A program made the translations under genes and the position numbers. This document shows, one piece after another, positions 5,433 to 8,036 of a stretch of 8,036 nt of DNA. Position 1 is the first letter of the stretch; each line of letters begins with the position of its first letter. The notes beneath the pieces are model-generated. The model was not told the DNA's origin. It searched no databases and worked only from the letters and a program-made list of their open reading frames with translations. Source of the stretch: Candidatus Aminicenantota bacterium (GTDB lineage Bacteria; Acidobacteriota; Aminicenantia; UBA2199); NCBI GenBank assembly GCA_029939015.1, contig JAOZTV010000138.1, positions 1-8,036 on the forward strand, in the 5' to 3' direction.

Positions 5433-6992
5433 ATGAAAAAAACAATCATTTGTATGTTGATATTCATGTTTTTTTTCACTCTTACTAACTTGGCTATAAG
5501 TCAAGTTAAAGTAAGTGATATCATTAAAAGATCTGCTCAGGCTATGGGTGGTAAAAAATTAACAAAAACATTAGAAAGTATAAGATTAAGTATCATTTAT
5601 CCAGGTCATGGACCAGCAGTGATCTCAGAATTAAAAAAACCTCAAAATATGAAGAGTATTTCGAGAGGAGGAACACATCTTTCTATTATCAATGATAAAG
5701 GAGCATGTTTTTTAAGAAAATCTAAAGGAAGTAAGCATTTTGACAAATTAATACATATTAAACAAATTGAAATGCCTGATTTTGTTGCTGAACCAGGTTT
5801 ATTTCTTTTCTATTACTTTGATTTTCCAGTTGAATTTGCAGGAATAAAAAACATAAGCAATAAGAAAGTATATCTTCTAAAGGTTAAGATGTCACAGAGT
5901 GTAATTATGGATTATTATATAGATTATAAGACTTATCTGCCTGTTAAAACTGTAGCTCATGTTTTAAATAAAGGGAAATGGGGAAAGTGGAGTAGAGTTT
6001 ATTCTAATTATAAAAAGGTTGATGGAATAAATTACCCTCATTCCTTTTCATATTCATTTAATGATGGTAAAAAGATCTATCATGCAGAGATAGCAAAATT
6101 AGAAATCAACCCAGTATTTCCTGATGATCATTTTAATATTCCAAAAGAATTACCTGAGAATAATTTGATGTCAGATTTTGATGTGAAATCATTGAAAATT
6201 AAATGGATAAAAATCCCAGCTGGGAAATTTAAAATGGGATCTGATGTTAAAAATCGTATGAATAATGAAAATCCTGTACATTGGGTTGAACTGGATACAT
6301 ATAATATTTCAAAACATGAAATAACTGTAGGCCAGTTTAGAAAATTTGTTCAAGACACAAATTATATTACAGAAGTTGAAAAAAAAGGCATAGCTTCAGT
6401 AAAGAAGGATGGAAAATGGCAAAAGGACAAGAATGCTAACTGGGAAAAACCTGGATTTAAACAAAAGGATGATCATCCGGTTGTTTTAATCACTTCAGGT
6501 GATGCAGAGATGTTTTGCAAATGGCTGTCAAAAAAGACCGGGAAAAACATACTGCTTCCAACTGAGGCTCAATGGGAAAAAGCTGCCAGAGGAAGTGATG
6601 GTAGAACATATCCCTGGGGAAATAGTAAATTATCTGGAGATAAATTAAATTGTTCGGACATTAATATAAAAATTAAAAGTGGCGATAAAGGCATAGATGA
6701 TGATTTTGCATATACTTCTCCAGTTGGAACCTATCCTGCAGGAGCATCTGTCTATAATGTAATGGATATGGCAGGAAATGTCTGGGAATGGTGCAGGGAT
6801 TTATACCAGAAGGATTATTATTCAAGATCAGTTAACGTAAACCCAAAAGGTCCAAAAACTGGTAATGGTAATACTTTTCGTGGAGGCAGCTGGTATTGTG
6901 GTCCAAAAACTGTAAGAACAACAGTTCGTGGTGGACATGGAAGTGAATATAATGACTTCGGACTTGGTTTTAGAATTGTTTTGGAAAATTAA
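5433..6992 (+). CDS. Exported LolA-like / formylglycine-enzyme-like (SUMF1) fusion protein
   Basis: The 519-residue protein begins with a Sec signal peptide (about residues 1-24, ending NLAISQ; no lipobox), so it is predicted to be periplasmic or secreted. Residues about 27-240 resemble LolA/outer-membrane lipoprotein-sorting-like domains: AMGGKKL followed by many beta strands, the run YYIDYKTYLPVKT, and DDHFNIP at the end. Residues about 255-517 are a full-length FGE-sulfatase (SUMF1) domain with WIKIPAGKFKMGS, HEITVGQFRKFV, LPTEAQWEKAARG, YPWGN, MAGNVWEWCRDLY, FRGGSWYCG and GFRIV. True formylglycine-generating enzymes use two cysteines five residues apart in the GGS segment. Here the first is Cys489, but the second position is Val494, so formylglycine formation is doubtful and a binding or other oxidoreductase role is possible. 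No sulfatase gene is nearby. ATG 5433 is chosen over an upstream TTG because of GGAGG at 5-base spacing and the signal peptide. Confidence 0.85.
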   Translation: MKKTIICMLIFMFFFTLTNLAISQVKVSDIIKRSAQAMGGKKLTKTLESIRLSIIYPGHGPAVISELKKPQNMKSISRGGTHLSIINDKGACFLRKSKGSKHFDKLIHIKQIEMPDFVAEPGLFLFYYFDFPVEFAGIKNISNKKVYLLKVKMSQSVIMDYYIDYKTYLPVKTVAHVLNKGKWGKWSRVYSNYKKVDGINYPHSFSYSFNDGKKIYHAEIAKLEINPVFPDDHFNIPKELPENNLMSDFDVKSLKIKWIKIPAGKFKMGSDVKNRMNNENPVHWVELDTYNISKHEITVGQFRKFVQDTNYITEVEKKGIASVKKDGKWQKDKNANWEKPGFKQKDDHPVVLITSGDAEMFCKWLSKKTGKNILLPTEAQWEKAARGSDGRTYPWGNSKLSGDKLNCSDINIKIKSGDKGIDDDFAYTSPVGTYPAGASVYNVMDMAGNVWEWCRDLYQKDYYSRSVNVNPKGPKTGNGNTFRGGSWYCGPKTVRTTVRGGHGSEYNDFGLGFRIVLEN

Positions 6993-7004
6993 TCTGTACA
7001 AATT

Positions 7005-7952
7005 TTAATGTAGATTATTTTGCTCTAATCGATTATTTATATAGTGAATAAGCTGACTTCTGCTATTTATGTCAAGTTTTTTAAAGATACTGTATATATG
7101 ATTTTTGACAGTATGAAAGGAAATGAATAAAATATCACACATTTCCTGATTACTTTTTCCTAATACAATTTGGTTAATAATTTCAAATTCCCGTTTTGAG
7201 ATGGAGAATTCTTTTTTTAATATTTCATATAGTTGCTCAATATTTGTTTTACCTTTAACATTTACTTCTTGTTTAAGATAAAAAAAATGTAGCCATATCC
7301 ATGGAGCAATATTAATAAAAAAGAGAACAAAAGGATCAGTATATTTCCCTATTTCTTTCCCAAAAATATATAATGTAATATTAGGTAATAAATAGCCTAA
7401 AAACCCGATAAAGAAAATATATCCAAATGGGCGTATTGAGTTTTGGTTTTTATTCTTATAAGAGTAGTACAGTAAACCTGTTATCTGAACAATAATAAAT
7501 AAATTAATTGATAACTCCCACACCATATCGAGTGAATGAATAATTTGATGATCATTAAATATAAATAAAAAATAATCTGCATATAAAACAGAAAATATTA
7601 TTCCATAAAAAATATATATGCCTATAATTGTTTTTGATATTGGTTTTTCTTTAAAAAAACAGATGGTTTTATATAAAAAAAAGCCTATACTAAATTCAGA
7701 AATAAAAAAAACAAATATGATTATACTTCTTATTACTCTATATGAATTAGTGGAACTACCAATTAAAACATTAGTGGATGTATATTTAGAAAGAAAATAT
7801 GCAAGTATTAAAATGTTAAAGAAAATAGTAAAGGATTTTAATGAACCTAAATAATTTTCTTTGTTTTTTTTATAAATTTGATGAATAAAAAGGAAGACAT
7901 AAGACCCAACTATTAAATTAATAATTAAAGCAAAAATATAAACATGATTCAT
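7005..7952 (-). CDS. Seven-helix membrane protein with LuxR-type DNA-binding tail
   Basis: The 315-residue protein has about seven hydrophobic helices (near 4-25, 38-55, 73-98, 107-131, 145-165, 174-197 and 205-225) and a C-terminal LuxR/GerE-type helix-turn-helix at about 248-310. The HTH reads ISKREFEIINQI, GKSNQEMCDILFIS, HTVKNHIYSIFKKL and NSRSQLIHYI. It shares architecture, length and many HTH residues with the protein at 3473-4426, so the two are paralogues. A membrane-bound transcription regulator is the best reading; the signal is unknown. ATG 7952 has no visible ribosome binding site, like its paralogue. The gene converges on the FGE-like gene with only 12 bases between stop codons, and its stop follows a weak TACA/TGTA inverted repeat (6996-7012). 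The gene ending at 7991 lies 38 bases upstream on the same strand. Confidence 0.85.
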   Translation of the reverse strand: MNHVYIFALIINLIVGSYVFLFIHQIYKKNKENYLGSLKSFTIFFNILILAYFLSKYTSTNVLIGSSTNSYRVIRSIIIFVFFISEFSIGFFLYKTICFFKEKPISKTIIGIYIFYGIIFSVLYADYFLFIFNDHQIIHSLDMVWELSINLFIIVQITGLLYYSYKNKNQNSIRPFGYIFFIGFLGYLLPNITLYIFGKEIGKYTDPFVLFFINIAPWIWLHFFYLKQEVNVKGKTNIEQLYEILKKEFSISKREFEIINQIVLGKSNQEMCDILFISFHTVKNHIYSIFKKLDINSRSQLIHYINNRLEQNNLH

Positions 7953-7990
7953 TATTGTATATTTATATCAAAACACGAATATAAAAGCAA

Positions 7991-8036
7991 TTAATCTTGT
8001 AGATAATTAATTATGTCTTCCTTAAAAAATCTATAT
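7991..8036 (-). CDS. C-terminal end of an unseen gene, possibly excisionase-like HTH protein
   Basis: From the right edge to TAA at 7991-7993 the minus strand is open in one frame for 15 codons and reads YRFFKEDIINYLQD. This pattern (aromatic/basic, then K/R-E-D-I and a hydrophobic helix ending the protein) is what the last helix of excisionase/MerR-like DNA-binding domains looks like, for example the usual RFRREDLEAFL. It would lie 38 bases upstream of the membrane LuxR gene and could share its transcript. The stretch is too short for certainty; chance is possible. Confidence 0.4.
   Translation of the reverse strand, partial: YRFFKEDIINYLQD

Noticed and set aside
5433..6992. Call as a genuine formylglycine-generating enzyme activating sulfatases
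   Set aside because: The second catalytic cysteine is replaced by Val494, the domain is fused to an exported LolA-like domain, and no sulfatase gene is in the window.
7618..7854. Plus-strand open frame opposite the second LuxR gene
   Set aside because: It is antisense to transmembrane-helix codons of a well-supported gene and has no ribosome binding site.
7991..8014. Inverted repeat AATTAAT/ATTAATT near the right edge
   Set aside because: It is pure A/T, and such short symmetry is common by chance in this composition.
7890..8023. 13-base inverted match AAGGAAGACATAA (7890-7902) with TTATGTCTTCCTT (8011-8023)
   Set aside because: Matches of this length are expected a few times by chance in an AT-rich 8 kb window, and one arm seems to be coding for the upstream gene end.

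Overview
The window looks like ordinary chromosome of an AT-rich (estimated by eye at a little under 30% G+C) Gram-negative-type bacterium. A beta-barrel-like outer membrane protein and several Sec-type signal peptides point to a diderm cell, and most genes carry good AAGGAG/GGAGG ribosome binding sites. I cannot place the organism to phylum. Membrane-anchored LuxR-type regulators, tricorn-like S41 peptidases and formylglycine-enzyme-like (SUMF1) secreted proteins suggest an uncultured FCB-type or Aminicenantes-like lineage, but that is only inference. There is no rRNA, tRNA, CRISPR array, transposase or phage gene.

Layout. Positions 1-3292 are all minus strand: a 5'-complete but truncated outer membrane barrel gene (1-554), a DinB-fold protein (631-1131), and a two-gene operon of an S41 peptidase (2039-3292) and a SAM methyltransferase (1387-2049), whose ends overlap by 11 bases. 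A 255-base gap (1132-1386) holds a G+C-elevated inverted repeat that no gene explains. A divergent control region (3293-3472) with three AGTACT palindromes separates the peptidase operon from a plus-strand seven-helix membrane protein with a LuxR-type DNA-binding tail (3473-4426). Next comes a minus-strand pair, a small XRE-type repressor (4903-5112) and a four-helix DUF2178-like membrane protein (4551-4889). The pair has a near-consensus promoter overlapped by an inverted repeat. A plus-strand secreted protein follows (5433-6992), joining a LolA-like domain to an FGE/SUMF1-like domain. A second seven-helix LuxR-type regulator (7005-7952, minus) converges on it, and the C-terminal codons of another minus-strand gene run off the right edge.

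How the parts may work together. The two membrane LuxR proteins are paralogues of each other and probably sense something in or at the inner membrane and control nearby or distant genes. The S41 peptidase and the FGE-like protein are predicted to act in the cell envelope. The repressor/membrane pair is a self-regulating unit of a common type and is bracketed by two related 45-base near-palindromes. No single undescribed system is proven here. The best leads are the bracketing palindromes, the membrane LuxR pair, the FGE-like fusion with one catalytic cysteine missing, and the AGTACT cluster.
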